A stretch of 64,000 nucleotides of DNA from an uncultured Eubacteriales bacterium (GTDB lineage: Bacteria; Bacillota; Clostridia; Christensenellales; Aristaeellaceae). Of this stretch, positions 34,311 to 43,813 are shown piece after piece (positions within the stretch are counted from its first letter, which is position 1; each line of letters starts with the position of its first letter). The DNA lies in contig CADBCY010000001.1 of assembly GCA_902793325.1 (NCBI GenBank), positions 1 through 64,000 on the forward strand. The letters run 5' to 3'. The position numbers and the translations under genes were made by a program. The notes under the pieces are model-generated. The model saw only the letters and a list, made by a program, of their open reading frames with translations, ran no database searches and was not told where the DNA came from.

Positions 34311-34410
34311 ACGGCCATCGACAGGGGAGCGGCGAACGCATTCGGACGTCGCGACCCGGCGGGGCGGCCAAAGCCCGGGAACGACGACCTGTGATTGGGA
34401 GGCTGTTTCC

Positions 34411-35949
34411 ATGAAAAACCTGATGAAGATTCTGAGCGCGATGCTCGCCGTAATGATGTTGTCCCTGCCCTTCGCCGCGCTGGCGGAGGACGCTTCCGCC
34501 GATTCCGCCCCCGAGGCCATGGGCCAGCCCCCGGAGGGCGGATTCCCCGGCGACGGCCAGCCGCCCGAAATGCCCGGCGGCATGGGCCAGCCCCCCGAGG
34601 GCGGCATGCCCGGCGGCATGGGCGGCCCCGGCGGCATGGGCGGTCCCGGCGGCGGCGCCTCGAAGCCCGAGCAGTTTGACGCGGTCGAGACCTACGACGG
34701 GGACGCCACGGTGACCGAGGATATCACCAGCACCGGCGCCGACGAGAACGCCGTGCTGGTGGAGGGCGGCAGCGTGAAGCTGGAGGGCATCACCCTCGTC
34801 CGCGATTCCGACGACTCCACCGGCGGCGACAGCAGCAGCTTCTACGGCGTGGGCGCGGCGGCGCTGGTCACCGGCGGCACCCTGACCGTGACGGACGCTT
34901 CCATCGAGACGGACGCCGCGGGCGGCGCGGGCGTGTTTGCCTACGGCGACGGCGTGGCCTACGTGTCCGACACCGCCATCCACACCGTGCAGGGCACCAG
35001 CGGCGGCATCCACGTGGCGGGCGGCGGCACGCTGTACGCCTCCAACCTGACCGTGACCACCGAGGGCGCTTCCTCCGCGGCCATTCGCTCCGACCGGGGC
35101 AGCGGCACCATGGTGGTGGACGGCGGCAGCTATACCGCCAATGGCAGCGGTTCCCCCGCCGTGTACGTCACCGCCGACATCACCATCCGCGACGCCGACC
35201 TGACCGCCACCGGCTCCGAGGCGCTGTGCCTGGAGGGCCTGAACGCCGTGCGGATGTACGACTGCAACCTGACCGGCGACATGCCCGACCTGGAGGCGAA
35301 CGACAACACCTGGACCGTGATCCTCTACCAGAGCATGTCCGGCGACGCCGAGGTGGGCGAGGGCAGCTTTGAGATGGACGGCGGCACGCTCACCAGCCTG
35401 AACGGCGGCGTGTTCTACACCACCAATACCGACAGCGTGTTCACCATCCGCAACGTGGCCATCACCCGGACGGACGACGACGGCTACTTCCTGCGCTGCA
35501 CCGGCAACGCCAACCAGCGCGGCTGGGGCGCCTCCGGCGCGAACGGCGCGAACTGCGTGTTCACCGCCCTGCAGCAGGACATGACCGGCGACATCGTCTG
35601 GGACAGCATCTCCAACCTGACCGTGTACGCCGCCGAGGGCAGCGTGTTCACCGGCGCGGTCATCGACGACGAATCCTGCGCCGGGGAGGGCGGCGACGGC
35701 GGCTGCACGCTGGTGATCGACGCCACCTCCACCTGGATCGTCACCGGCGACAGCACCCTCACCGCGCTGAACTGCGCCGGGACCGTCGTGGACGCCCAGG
35801 GCCGCACCGTGACCATCGAGGGCGCCGACGGCACCGTGTACGTCGAGGGCGACTCCGACTACACCGTCACCGTGGAGCGCTATTCGGACGAGGCGGACAC
35901 CTCCGCCATGGGCACGATCTCCGCCTGGGAGGAGCATGCGGCGGCGTAA
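34411..35949 (+). CDS. Secreted beta-helix protein with Gly/Pro/Met-rich linker
   Basis: A 512-aa exported protein. A Sec signal peptide ends at ALAED (residue about 26). Residues 35-85 form a Gly/Pro/Met-rich low-complexity linker built on PPEGG and PGGMGG units. The remainder is a long series of short Thr/Gly/Ser-rich strands with repeated GGxLTVTxxxI patterns, typical of a right-handed parallel beta-helix as in pectate-lyase-like or carbohydrate-binding proteins. No catalytic residues or sortase/anchor motif are recognised. GGGAGG precedes the ATG by 8 nt. Function unknown; binding of a plant or host glycan is a guess from the fold. Confidence 0.7.
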   Translation: MKNLMKILSAMLAVMMLSLPFAALAEDASADSAPEAMGQPPEGGFPGDGQPPEMPGGMGQPPEGGMPGGMGGPGGMGGPGGGASKPEQFDAVETYDGDATVTEDITSTGADENAVLVEGGSVKLEGITLVRDSDDSTGGDSSSFYGVGAAALVTGGTLTVTDASIETDAAGGAGVFAYGDGVAYVSDTAIHTVQGTSGGIHVAGGGTLYASNLTVTTEGASSAAIRSDRGSGTMVVDGGSYTANGSGSPAVYVTADITIRDADLTATGSEALCLEGLNAVRMYDCNLTGDMPDLEANDNTWTVILYQSMSGDAEVGEGSFEMDGGTLTSLNGGVFYTTNTDSVFTIRNVAITRTDDDGYFLRCTGNANQRGWGASGANGANCVFTALQQDMTGDIVWDSISNLTVYAAEGSVFTGAVIDDESCAGEGGDGGCTLVIDATSTWIVTGDSTLTALNCAGTVVDAQGRTVTIEGADGTVYVEGDSDYTVTVERYSDEADTSAMGTISAWEEHAAA

Positions 35950-35971
35950 CGCCGAGCCCCTGATATGCAGC

Positions 35972-36006
35972 AAAAACCGCCCGATTCATTGGAATCGGGC
36001 GGTTTT
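35972..36006. terminator. Bidirectional terminator beta-helix gene / gltX
   Basis: 11-bp stem CCGCCCGATTC/GAATCGGGCGG, ATTG loop, with five A before and four T after, between convergent genes. Confidence 0.93.
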
Positions 36007-36015
36007 GTCATGAGG

Positions 36016-37563
36016 TCATCCCAGCTTTTCCATGCTCTGCCGGAGTCGGCGGAGGGTCTCCTCCCGGCCCAGCAGGTAGGCGATTTCAAACGCGCCGCCG
36101 GGGGTGGACTGCTGGCCGGAGATGGCGATGCGCAGCGGCCACAGCGCCTGGCCGTTCTTCATGCCCATGCCGGGGATGGCTTCCATCACCCGGTCGTGGA
36201 GCTCGGCCTCGGTCCAGTCGGTCACGCCCTCCAGCACGGGCAGCAGCGCGCTCAGCGCCGCCTTCGCGCTCTCCGGCGTGGACTTCTGCTTCTTGTTCGC
36301 GTAGAAGTCGACGGGGAACTCGGGCAGCTCCGCCAGGAACCGCACCATGCCGGGCAGTTGGCTGAACACCTCGGTGCGGCCCTGCAGCAGCTCGCACAGC
36401 CGGGCGAAGTCGAACCGCGCCGGGTCGAGCACCTTCGCCAGCCACGGCGTCGCGATCTCCCGGTACGCCTCGGGGCTGAGCTTGCGGATGTACTCGGCGT
36501 TGAACCAGTTCAGCTTCTGCATGTCGAAGAAGGACGGGGACTTCGAGAGGCCCTCCAGGTCGAAGACCTCCTCCAGCTCCTTCAGCGTGAAGAACTCCCG
36601 CTCGCCGCGCGGGCTCCAGCCCAGCAGCACCAGGTAGTTGATCACCGCATCCACCAGGTAGCCCTCGGCCAGCAGGTCCTCGAAGGAGGGGTCGCCCTGG
36701 CTCTTGGACATCTTGCGCTTCACGATGGCCTTTACCGGGTTGCCCTCGGCGTCCAGCACGGGGTTGCCCTCGGCGTCCACGGCCATCTGGTACTCGCCGG
36801 TCTTCTTGTCGCGGTAGGTGCCCTCCACCATCACGGGGGTCAGGTGCACGTAGGTGGGCGGCGTCCAGCCCAGGGCCTCGTACAGGAGGTTGTACTTGGG
36901 CGCGCTGGACAGGTACTCGTTGCCGCGCATCACGTGGGTAATGCCCATCAGGTGGTCGTCGATGACGTTGGCGAAGTTGTAGGTGGGCAGGCCGTCGGCC
37001 TTGATGAGCACGTTGTCGTCCAGGGTGCTGCAATCCACCTCCACGTGGCCGTAGATCACGTCGTCGAAGCCCGCCTTGCCCTCGGTGGGGATGTTCTGGC
37101 GGATCACGAAGGGCACGCCGGCGTCCAGCTTCGCCCGGACCTCTTCCTTTGAAAGGGACAGGCAGTGCTTGTCGTACTTGAAGGTCTCGCCCCGGGCCTC
37201 GGCCGCCTTGCGGGCCTCCTCCAGCCGTTCCTCGGTGCAGAAGCAGTAGTAGGCGTGGCCGGACTCCACCAGTTGTTTGGCGAAGGGCATGTAGGTGTGC
37301 TTGCGCTGGGACTGCACGTAGGGGCCGCAGGGTCCGCCTACGTCCGGGCCCTCGTCGTGGGTCAGGCCCGCGGTCTTCATGGACTTGTAGATGATGTCCA
37401 CCGCGTCCTTGACCTCGCGCTTCTGGTCGGTGTCCTCGATGCGCAGTATGAACTTGCCGCCCATGCGCCGGGCGTACAGGTAGGTATACAGCGCCGTCCG
37501 CAGGTTGCCCAGGTGCATGTAACCCGTCGGGCTCGGCGCAAAGCGGGTGCGTACTTCCGTCAT
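36016..37563 (-). CDS. gltX: Glutamyl-tRNA synthetase
   Basis: Class Ib aminoacyl-tRNA synthetase (515 aa) charging tRNA-Glu (and probably tRNA-Gln in an organism using GatCAB). The HIGH-equivalent motif is PSPTGYMHLGN (residues 10-20) and the KMSKS motif is RKMSKSQGD. The ATG at 37563 gives the canonical RTRFAPSPTG start. The next gene upstream on the strand is galM. Confidence 0.96.
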   Translation of the reverse strand: MTEVRTRFAPSPTGYMHLGNLRTALYTYLYARRMGGKFILRIEDTDQKREVKDAVDIIYKSMKTAGLTHDEGPDVGGPCGPYVQSQRKHTYMPFAKQLVESGHAYYCFCTEERLEEARKAAEARGETFKYDKHCLSLSKEEVRAKLDAGVPFVIRQNIPTEGKAGFDDVIYGHVEVDCSTLDDNVLIKADGLPTYNFANVIDDHLMGITHVMRGNEYLSSAPKYNLLYEALGWTPPTYVHLTPVMVEGTYRDKKTGEYQMAVDAEGNPVLDAEGNPVKAIVKRKMSKSQGDPSFEDLLAEGYLVDAVINYLVLLGWSPRGEREFFTLKELEEVFDLEGLSKSPSFFDMQKLNWFNAEYIRKLSPEAYREIATPWLAKVLDPARFDFARLCELLQGRTEVFSQLPGMVRFLAELPEFPVDFYANKKQKSTPESAKAALSALLPVLEGVTDWTEAELHDRVMEAIPGMGMKNGQALWPLRIAISGQQSTPGGAFEIAYLLGREETLRRLRQSMEKLG

Positions 37564-37616
37564 GGCTTTGCCGTGCTCCTTTTGATGAGATATGGGCGTG
37601 AGCTGTCGACCCGGAT

Positions 37617-37650
37617 GCCGCCGCCGCGCGCGAACCCGCGCGGCGGCGGC
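37617..37650. other. GC hairpin between galM and gltX
   Basis: Perfect 14-bp stem GCCGCCGCCGCGCG and its complement, 6-nt loop, directly after the galM stop in the direction of transcription; no T-tract. Confidence 0.6.
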
Positions 37651-37673
37651 CATCGGGCCGATCGCCGTCGGTT

Positions 37674-38756
37674 TTACGCCTCCGCGTCGGCGATGTCGAA
37701 GGCGAAGATGGTGGTGAAGTCGTACTTCTCGCCGGCGTGCAGCACGCTGTCGATGAACTCGGGGTGGTTGATGGAATCCGGGGCGAACTGCGTCTCCAGG
37801 CAGAAGCCCTCGCGCTTGCCGTACACGCGGCCGGAGCTGCCGGGATGGATGCCCTCCAGGCAGTTGCCGCAGTAGAGCTGCACGGCGGGCATGTCGGTGA
37901 ACACGTCCATCACGCGGCCGCTGTCGGGATCGGTGACCTCCGCGGTGAAGCGCAGGCCGGCCTCGAAGTCGTTGATGTTGAAGTTGTGGTCGATGCCCTG
38001 GCCGAAGCCCAGCTGCTCGTCCCGGTCGGTCAGCGCCAGGCTGTCGCCCACGCGCTTCGGCTCGCGCAGGTCGAAGGGCGTGCCGGTCACGTCCCGCTGC
38101 TCGCCGGTGGGGATGCAGCGCGCGTCCACCACGGTGAAGGTGTCGCAGTTCATCTCAAACACGTGGTCCTCGATGGTCTTGCCGCCCGCCTCGCCGTTGA
38201 GGTTGAAGTAGGTGTGGTTGGTCAGGTTGCACAGGGTGTCCTGGTCGGACAGCGCCTCGTAGCGCACGATCAGCTCGTTCTCGTCGGTCCAGGTGTAGGT
38301 CACCAGCACGCGCAGGGTGCCGGGATAGCCCTCCTCGCCGTCGGGGCTGGTGTACTTCAAAATCAGGCTGTCCTCGCAGATGCCCTCGATGGGGGTCACG
38401 TCCCAGATCTTCTCGTTGAAGCCCACGTTGCCGCCGTGCAGGTGGGTGACGCCGCCCTCGTTCTTCGCCAGGGTGAGCTTCTTGCCGTTCAGCTCGCACT
38501 CGCCGTTGGCGATGCGGTTGCCCACGCGGCCGATCAGCGCGCCCAGGTAGCCGCAGGTGGGCACGTAGCCGCTCACGTCGTTGTAGCCCAGCACCACGTT
38601 GCCCAGCCTGCCCGCCTTGTCGGGCACGTTGATGGCGCGGATGATGCCGCCGTAGTTGGAGATTTCCACCGACGCGCCGGAGGCGTTGGTCAGGATGTAC
38701 AGGTCGGCCCGGCGGCCGTCCGCCAGCGCCCCGAAGCTCTTCTTTGCAATGCTCAT
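37674..38756 (-). CDS. galM: Aldose 1-epimerase (mutarotase)
   Basis: Interconverts alpha and beta anomers of glucose, galactose and related aldoses (360 aa). Catalytic residues are found in NHTYFNLNGEAGG (His) and in the C-terminal GFCLETQFAPDSINHPEF (Glu); the substrate-binding RVGNRIANGE lies near residue 77. It stands alone between gltX and the LTA-synthase-like genes, with its own promoter. Confidence 0.93.
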   Translation of the reverse strand: MSIAKKSFGALADGRRADLYILTNASGASVEISNYGGIIRAINVPDKAGRLGNVVLGYNDVSGYVPTCGYLGALIGRVGNRIANGECELNGKKLTLAKNEGGVTHLHGGNVGFNEKIWDVTPIEGICEDSLILKYTSPDGEEGYPGTLRVLVTYTWTDENELIVRYEALSDQDTLCNLTNHTYFNLNGEAGGKTIEDHVFEMNCDTFTVVDARCIPTGEQRDVTGTPFDLREPKRVGDSLALTDRDEQLGFGQGIDHNFNINDFEAGLRFTAEVTDPDSGRVMDVFTDMPAVQLYCGNCLEGIHPGSSGRVYGKREGFCLETQFAPDSINHPEFIDSVLHAGEKYDFTTIFAFDIADAEA

Positions 38757-38814
38757 GATGATACCCGCCTTTCATGTCGTGGAAGCGCGGCGCGCGCCGC
38801 ACCCTTGCCATCCT

Positions 38815-38843
38815 ATCATACATCCTTTGCGCCGGGAATTCAA
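38815..38843 (-). promoter_or_regulatory. Promoter of galM
   Basis: Minus-strand TTGAAT (38843-38838), 17 nt, TATGAT (38820-38815), 59 nt before the galM start. Confidence 0.65.
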
Positions 38844-38878
38844 GGGGGTTCGGGTAAACACGCGCGGGGTTGGCGCAG

Positions 38879-38925
38879 AAAAACCGGGCGCCCGCAGAGC
38901 AGATGGTGTTCTGCAGGCGCCCGGT
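38879..38925 (-). terminator. Terminator after the LTA-synthase-like pair
   Basis: Minus-strand stem ACCGGGCGCC/GGCGCCCGGT, extended inside by TGCAGA-type pairing, then TTTTT (38883-38879). Confidence 0.88.
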
Positions 38926-38936
38926 GATAAGCGGAA

Positions 38937-40850
38937 CTATTCCGCGCTGCCGACGAACAGGCTCTCGTCCAGGTTGTGGCGGAACATGTTGGCGTACTGG
39001 AAGATGCGGTAGTCGGCCAGCGCATCGCCGATGCCTTCGCTCTTGAAGTGGAACACGCCTTCCTCCAGGTAGCCGTTGGTGCTGAGGGAGGGCACCGTCT
39101 GGCTGAGCTCGTTCAGGAAGTTGAAGTAGGGGGCGCTGTCCAGCCCGATCTCCTTCAGCACGCGGGGCATCAGGAAGTTGATGCTGGTCAGCGGCACCTC
39201 TTCCACCTTCTGGTCGTAGTTGTTCCAGATGACGAAGGGCACGATGTGGCGCCGCAGCCGGCCGTCCAGGCCCAGCTCCTCCGCGAACTCGGTGGGGAGG
39301 ATGGGCTGGTGGTCGCCGAAGAACACGATCTGCACCTTTTCGTCGGTGTTGCGGAAGTATTCCACCAGCTCCCGCATGGCGTCGTCGCTCAGCTTGATCA
39401 GGCTCAGGAACTGGTCGATCTCGGGGTAGTCCCGGGAGAGCCCGACGGCGTGCACGTCGGCGACGAAGTCCTCGTACTCATAGCCGCCGTGGTCCTGCAT
39501 GGTCACGCCGAAGAAGAACAGGGGCTGGTCCTTGGGCCGCTCCTCGAACACCTGGATCAGCTTGTGCACGAAGGCGCTGTCGGACACGAATTTGCGCACG
39601 TAGCCGTCCCAGTCGCTGTCCTCCAGGAAGCAGGTCTCGTCGAAGCCGAAGGCGGGGTACACGGTGTTGCGGTGCCAGCCGTTGGCGTAGTACGGGTGCA
39701 TGGCCACGGTGTGGTACCCGGCGTTCTCAAACACCTTCACCACGGAATTCTCGTCGCCGGACATATACTGGCCGTAGGGCATGCAGCCGGAGGGCATGAA
39801 GGCCATGGAGTTGCCGGTGAGGAATTCCCACTCGGAGCGCGCCGTGCCGCCGCTGATGGTGGAGGACGCCACCCAGCCGTGGATGGACTCGTCGGCGATG
39901 CTGTGGGTGAAGGGCAGGTAGTCCGCGTCGACCTGGAAGTCGCCCAGCACCGACAGGTCGGTGAAGGATTCCACCATCACGGCGATCACGTGGGGCTTTT
40001 CCGACGCCGTCTCCGCCGCGGGCGTCCCGGCGTTCTCCGCGCTCAGCGCGCGGACGCGGTCGTCGCTGTAGCCCTTCGGCGGGGTGATGAAGCTGTCCAT
40101 CAGCTCGGTGATGAATTCGCCGAGCAGGCCGTTGTAGATGATGCCCTTGCCGCGGAACATCCTGGGCTTTTTACGGGGGTAATAATAAAAGCAGAACGCG
40201 CCGCAGGCCAGCGCGCACACCAGCGCCGTCAGCCGCAGCGGCAGCCGGCGCAGGTTCGCGCGGGGCGCGCGCAGCCGCAGCACCGCCAGCAGCGCCGCCA
40301 GGTACAGCAGCACGGCCAGCACGATGCAGGGGGTGATTTTGAGGTGGTACTGGGCGGCCACGCTGATGGCGGTGTTGATGTTGTTGAAGTCGCTGAGGGT
40401 GATGAGGTTGCCCCTGAACTGCACCACGGCGCAGTCGATGATGCCGAAGATCAGGCACACCGTCATCCAGAGGATGCCGAAGATTTTCACGTCGGCGGTG
40501 GCGGCGGTGAGCAGGCACAGCAGCGCCATCACCAGTATGGAGTCGGTGATCACGCTCTTCGTCATCGGCACGAGCTCCCAGAAGTACATGGGCATGCACA
40601 GTATAAACACGCTGCAGCCCGCGATGGCGCCGTTCGCCAGCACCAGGCCCCACCAGGAGCGCACCTCGATGCGATACAGCAGCGGCAGCGCCACCAGCGC
40701 GCCGACGCCCAGCGAAAAGGGCACGATGATGTGCGGCTGCCGGCGGAACTGCGTGCGCAGCATCAGCGCCAGGAAGAGCGCGGCGCAGACTGCGCCCAGC
40801 GCGATGGCCAGCGCGCGGCGGCGGCGGTCTTGGGTCAGCTCAAAACGCAT
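38937..40850 (-). CDS. LTA-synthase-like sulfatase (paralogue 1)
   Basis: Membrane phosphoglycerol transferase-type protein (637 aa). About five N-terminal helices (residues 13-220) are followed by an extracellular alkaline-phosphatase/sulfatase domain. The metal and nucleophile motif is VMVESFTDLS, then SGGTARSEWEFLTGNS with the probable catalytic Thr. HPYYANGWHRNTVYP and FFGDHQPILP complete the family set. LtaS makes lipoteichoic acid; other members transfer phosphoglycerol to glycolipids or glycans. It follows a 46%-looking paralogue by 19 nt in one operon (similarity judged by eye). Confidence 0.88.
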   Translation of the reverse strand: MRFELTQDRRRRALAIALGAVCAALFLALMLRTQFRRQPHIIVPFSLGVGALVALPLLYRIEVRSWWGLVLANGAIAGCSVFILCMPMYFWELVPMTKSVITDSILVMALLCLLTAATADVKIFGILWMTVCLIFGIIDCAVVQFRGNLITLSDFNNINTAISVAAQYHLKITPCIVLAVLLYLAALLAVLRLRAPRANLRRLPLRLTALVCALACGAFCFYYYPRKKPRMFRGKGIIYNGLLGEFITELMDSFITPPKGYSDDRVRALSAENAGTPAAETASEKPHVIAVMVESFTDLSVLGDFQVDADYLPFTHSIADESIHGWVASSTISGGTARSEWEFLTGNSMAFMPSGCMPYGQYMSGDENSVVKVFENAGYHTVAMHPYYANGWHRNTVYPAFGFDETCFLEDSDWDGYVRKFVSDSAFVHKLIQVFEERPKDQPLFFFGVTMQDHGGYEYEDFVADVHAVGLSRDYPEIDQFLSLIKLSDDAMRELVEYFRNTDEKVQIVFFGDHQPILPTEFAEELGLDGRLRRHIVPFVIWNNYDQKVEEVPLTSINFLMPRVLKEIGLDSAPYFNFLNELSQTVPSLSTNGYLEEGVFHFKSEGIGDALADYRIFQYANMFRHNLDESLFVGSAE

Positions 40851-40869
40851 GGGGATTCCTTCTTTCCGG

Positions 40870-42774
40870 TCAGTCGGCGCCGCCGCCCACGAACAGGCTG
40901 TCGTCCATGTCGCGGCAGAACATGTTGGCGTACTGGAAGTACCGGTACTCGCGCAGCAGGCCGTCGGGGTCGTCGTTCAGGGCGTGGTACTTGCCGTCCG
41001 CCAGGTAGCCGGTGGCGCTCACGGAGGGGACCTTCTCCCGGAGGGCGTTGAGGAAGTTGAAGTAGGGCGCGCCGGTATAGCCGATCTCCTGCAGCACCCG
41101 GGGCATGAGGAAGTTGATGCTGGTCATCTCCACTTCCTCCACCTTCCGGTCGTAGTTGTTCCAGATGACGAAGGGCACGATGTGGCGCACGGGCTCGTCC
41201 GCCTCCAGGCCCATGTCGTCCAGGAAGTTGTCCGGGAGGCTGGGCTGGTGGTCGCCGAAGAACACGATCTGCACCTTTTCGTCGCAGGCGCGGAAGTAGT
41301 CGATCATCTCCCGGATGGCGTCGTCGCTCAGCCGGGTCAGGGAGAGGTACTGCTCCAGGCTGGGGTAATCGCCCGCGGGCTCCAGCACGCGCACGGTGGA
41401 TTGGTATTCCAGGTCCACGTAGCTGCCGTGGTTCTGCATGGTGATGCCGAAGAAGAACAGCGGCCGGTCCTTGGGCCGTTCCTCAAACACGCGGATCAGC
41501 TGGTGCACGAAGGCGCTGTCGGACACGTACTTCCGCACGCATTCGTCCCACTCCAGGTCCTCGAGGAAGTAGATGTCGTCGAAGCCCAGCATGGGGTAGA
41601 TGGAATCGCGATTCCAGCCGTTGGAGTAGTAGGGGTGCATGGCCACGGTGTGGTACCCCGCCCGCTTGAACAGCTTTACCACGGAGTTCTCCCCCTCCGA
41701 CACGTACTGGCCGTAGGGCATGCTGCCCTCGGGGGTGAAGGCCATGGAGTTGCCGGTGAGGAACTCCCACTCGGTGCGGGCGGTGCCGTTGCTGACGGTG
41801 GAGGCCATCGCCCAGCCGTGGATGGATTCGTCCGCCAGGGAGTGGATAAAGGGCGTGCAGTCGACGTCGAGCTTCAGGTCGCCCAGCACCGACAGGTCGC
41901 TGAGGGATTCCACCATCACGGCGATCACGTGCGGCGACTCGGTTTCGGCGGCGGGCGCGGTGTACTCGGCGCACAGCGCCTCGACCTCCTGCTCCGAGAA
42001 GTCCTTCGGGGGCCGGATAACGCTGTCCTGGTATTCCAGGATCAGCTCGCCGATGATGCCGTTGAAGCGCAGGCTGCGGCCCCGGTAGTACTGCACGGAC
42101 CGGCTGCTCAGGAACCACCAGGAATAGCCGAAGCAGACCACCGCCAGCGCCAGCGCCGCCAGCCGCACCGGCAGCTTCTTCAGCGACGGGCGAACCTGCT
42201 TCGCGCGCAGCAGCGTCACCAGGCCGATGGCGGTGATGATCGCCGCGATGACCATGGTGGCGTAGATTTCGAGCCGGTACTGGGCGAGCACGTTCATGGC
42301 CGCGCCCATGGCGAAGATGTCGCTGTGGCGGATCAGGTTGCCGGTGAACTGCACCACGGCGCAGTCGATGATGCCGAAGGCCAGGCAGAACAACAGGTAC
42401 ACCGTGCCGAGGATCTTCACATCGGCGGTGAGGGCCGTGAACAGCAGCAGCGGGATCAGCGACATGGCGCCGTTGCGCAGCGGTATGGTGGTCACCGTCA
42501 CCTGCCGCCAGTGGTACAGCGGCGCGTGCATGGCGAGTATGCCGATCTCGGCGACGAAGGCGTTGGCCAGCGCCATGCCCCACCAGGAGCGGATCTCTAC
42601 GCGGAACAGCAGCGAAAAACAGGCCAGCGCGCCGATGGCGATCGAGAACAGCGTGCTCTTGATCGCGTCGAACGGGGTGAAAACGCACAGTATGCGGATG
42701 GCGACGGCCACCGCGACGCCGACAACCACCGCCGCGATGCGCCCGCGGCGGCTCTCAGTCCTCTGTAATTTCAT
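40870..42774 (-). CDS. LTA-synthase-like sulfatase (paralogue 2)
   Basis: A 634-aa protein with the same layout as its downstream neighbour: five membrane helices, VMVESLSDLS, SNGTARTEWEFLTGNS with the likely nucleophile Thr, HPYYSNGWNRDSIYP and FFGDHQPSLP. The two proteins share long identical runs and clearly arose by tandem duplication. The ATG at 42774 follows AAGGAG; a longer frame begins in the promoter region. First gene of the two-gene operon. Confidence 0.88.
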   Translation of the reverse strand: MKLQRTESRRGRIAAVVVGVAVAVAIRILCVFTPFDAIKSTLFSIAIGALACFSLLFRVEIRSWWGMALANAFVAEIGILAMHAPLYHWRQVTVTTIPLRNGAMSLIPLLLFTALTADVKILGTVYLLFCLAFGIIDCAVVQFTGNLIRHSDIFAMGAAMNVLAQYRLEIYATMVIAAIITAIGLVTLLRAKQVRPSLKKLPVRLAALALAVVCFGYSWWFLSSRSVQYYRGRSLRFNGIIGELILEYQDSVIRPPKDFSEQEVEALCAEYTAPAAETESPHVIAVMVESLSDLSVLGDLKLDVDCTPFIHSLADESIHGWAMASTVSNGTARTEWEFLTGNSMAFTPEGSMPYGQYVSEGENSVVKLFKRAGYHTVAMHPYYSNGWNRDSIYPMLGFDDIYFLEDLEWDECVRKYVSDSAFVHQLIRVFEERPKDRPLFFFGITMQNHGSYVDLEYQSTVRVLEPAGDYPSLEQYLSLTRLSDDAIREMIDYFRACDEKVQIVFFGDHQPSLPDNFLDDMGLEADEPVRHIVPFVIWNNYDRKVEEVEMTSINFLMPRVLQEIGYTGAPYFNFLNALREKVPSVSATGYLADGKYHALNDDPDGLLREYRYFQYANMFCRDMDDSLFVGGGAD

Positions 42775-42864
42775 GGATACTCCTTCATATGGCGCGGCGC
42801 GCCGAAGCCCGCCGCTCGGGGCCGCAGGCAAAGAGCCGTGCGCCTGCAGCGTAAACAACACCTT

Positions 42865-42893
42865 ATTATAGTCGGGCCGCCGCGTTAAATCAA
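42865..42893 (-). promoter_or_regulatory. Promoter of the LTA-synthase-like operon
   Basis: Minus-strand TTGATT (42893-42888), 17 nt, TATAAT (42870-42865). Confidence 0.75.
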
Positions 42894-42977
42894 CGGCCTT
42901 ACTGTTATTTTACGCAAACCCGCCCCCGGGCCCGCCGCCGCGGGCGCTTCCCCCGCGCCCGGGCGGGGGCGCATCCC

Positions 42978-43006
42978 TTGACAATCCCCCGGCCGGCTTA
43001 TATAAT
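42978..43006 (+). promoter_or_regulatory. Full-consensus sigma-A promoter
   Basis: TTGACA (42978-42983), 17 nt, TATAAT (43001-43006): an exact consensus, implying strong constitutive transcription of the gene at 43074. Confidence 0.88.
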
Positions 43007-43073
43007 GAAGAAACCGGGCCGGCGGCGCCTGCCCCGGGAGGAATGTGCCCGCGAGGCACGGGGAAGTGATACG

Positions 43074-43688
43074 ATGAACGGCAAACAACGCAATCAGACG
43101 GGGCGCGCGTCCTACACCACCAGCGTGGAGCGCCCCTCCGGCGGCAGGCTGGTGGGGCTTCGCGGCGTGCTGACGCTGCTGCTGGTGCTGGTCCTGCCCC
43201 CGGTGGGGCTGCTGGTGATGTGGGGCCGCGGCGTGTTCCGCGCCCGGGGCCGGGCGGTGCTGACCACGCTGGCCACCGTGGAGATGGCGGTGGCGCTGGT
43301 GCTGCTGACGCCCAAGCAGCAGTTGCCCACCCAGCAGCCGGTGCCCGCCGCTCCCGCGGCGGTGACCGTCGCGCCCACGGACGACAGCCTGGACGCCCTG
43401 TACAATATCGAGGAGCTGATCTACCAGCAGCAGTTGGCCGAGGTGGTCGCCCAGGGCGGCACCGAGCGCGACCTGATGACCGAGGAGCAGAAGCTGAACG
43501 AGGCCAACGAGGCCAACGAGGCGATCCTGGACACGGTGGTGTACAGCGTGTTCAACCACGCAAAGTACTACCACGCGGAGAAGGTGTGCCAGCACCAGAC
43601 CAACGGCCGCACGCTCACCGTGCGCGAGGCCATGAAGGAATCGCTGGCGCCCTGCCCCAACTGCAACCCGCCGATCCCGTCGGCCTGA
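43074..43688 (+). CDS. Membrane protein with C-terminal His/Cys metal motif
   Basis: A 204-aa protein with two hydrophobic helices (about residues 44-61 and 72-87), a Pro/Gln/Ala linker and an acidic Gln/Glu-rich helix (residues 100-150). The C-terminus has YHAEKVC then PCPNCNPP: His167, Cys172, Cys194 and Cys197, matching the widespread small YHxxxC...PCxxCxP metal-binding motif found at the ends of secreted or DNA-related proteins. Function unknown. It is read from a full-consensus promoter. Confidence 0.7.
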   Translation: MNGKQRNQTGRASYTTSVERPSGGRLVGLRGVLTLLLVLVLPPVGLLVMWGRGVFRARGRAVLTTLATVEMAVALVLLTPKQQLPTQQPVPAAPAAVTVAPTDDSLDALYNIEELIYQQQLAEVVAQGGTERDLMTEEQKLNEANEANEAILDTVVYSVFNHAKYYHAEKVCQHQTNGRTLTVREAMKESLAPCPNCNPPIPSA

Positions 43689-43782
43689 TCCCACGGCCGA
43701 CGGCCTGCGCGGGGGTGAAATGGGACAAATCTGGATAAAAATACCTAATTAATGTCATAATAATAACCTTGCTTTCAAGTAT

Positions 43783-43813
43783 GAACCATTCTATCATTAC
43801 AATAGAATGGTTC
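43783..43813. promoter_or_regulatory. 12-bp inverted repeat in an AT-rich island
   Basis: GAACCATTCTAT and ATAGAATGGTTC are perfectly complementary, 7 nt apart, inside a markedly AT-rich stretch (about 43731-43815) of an otherwise GC-rich region. No T-tract, so an operator or structured leader is likelier than a terminator. Confidence 0.55.
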
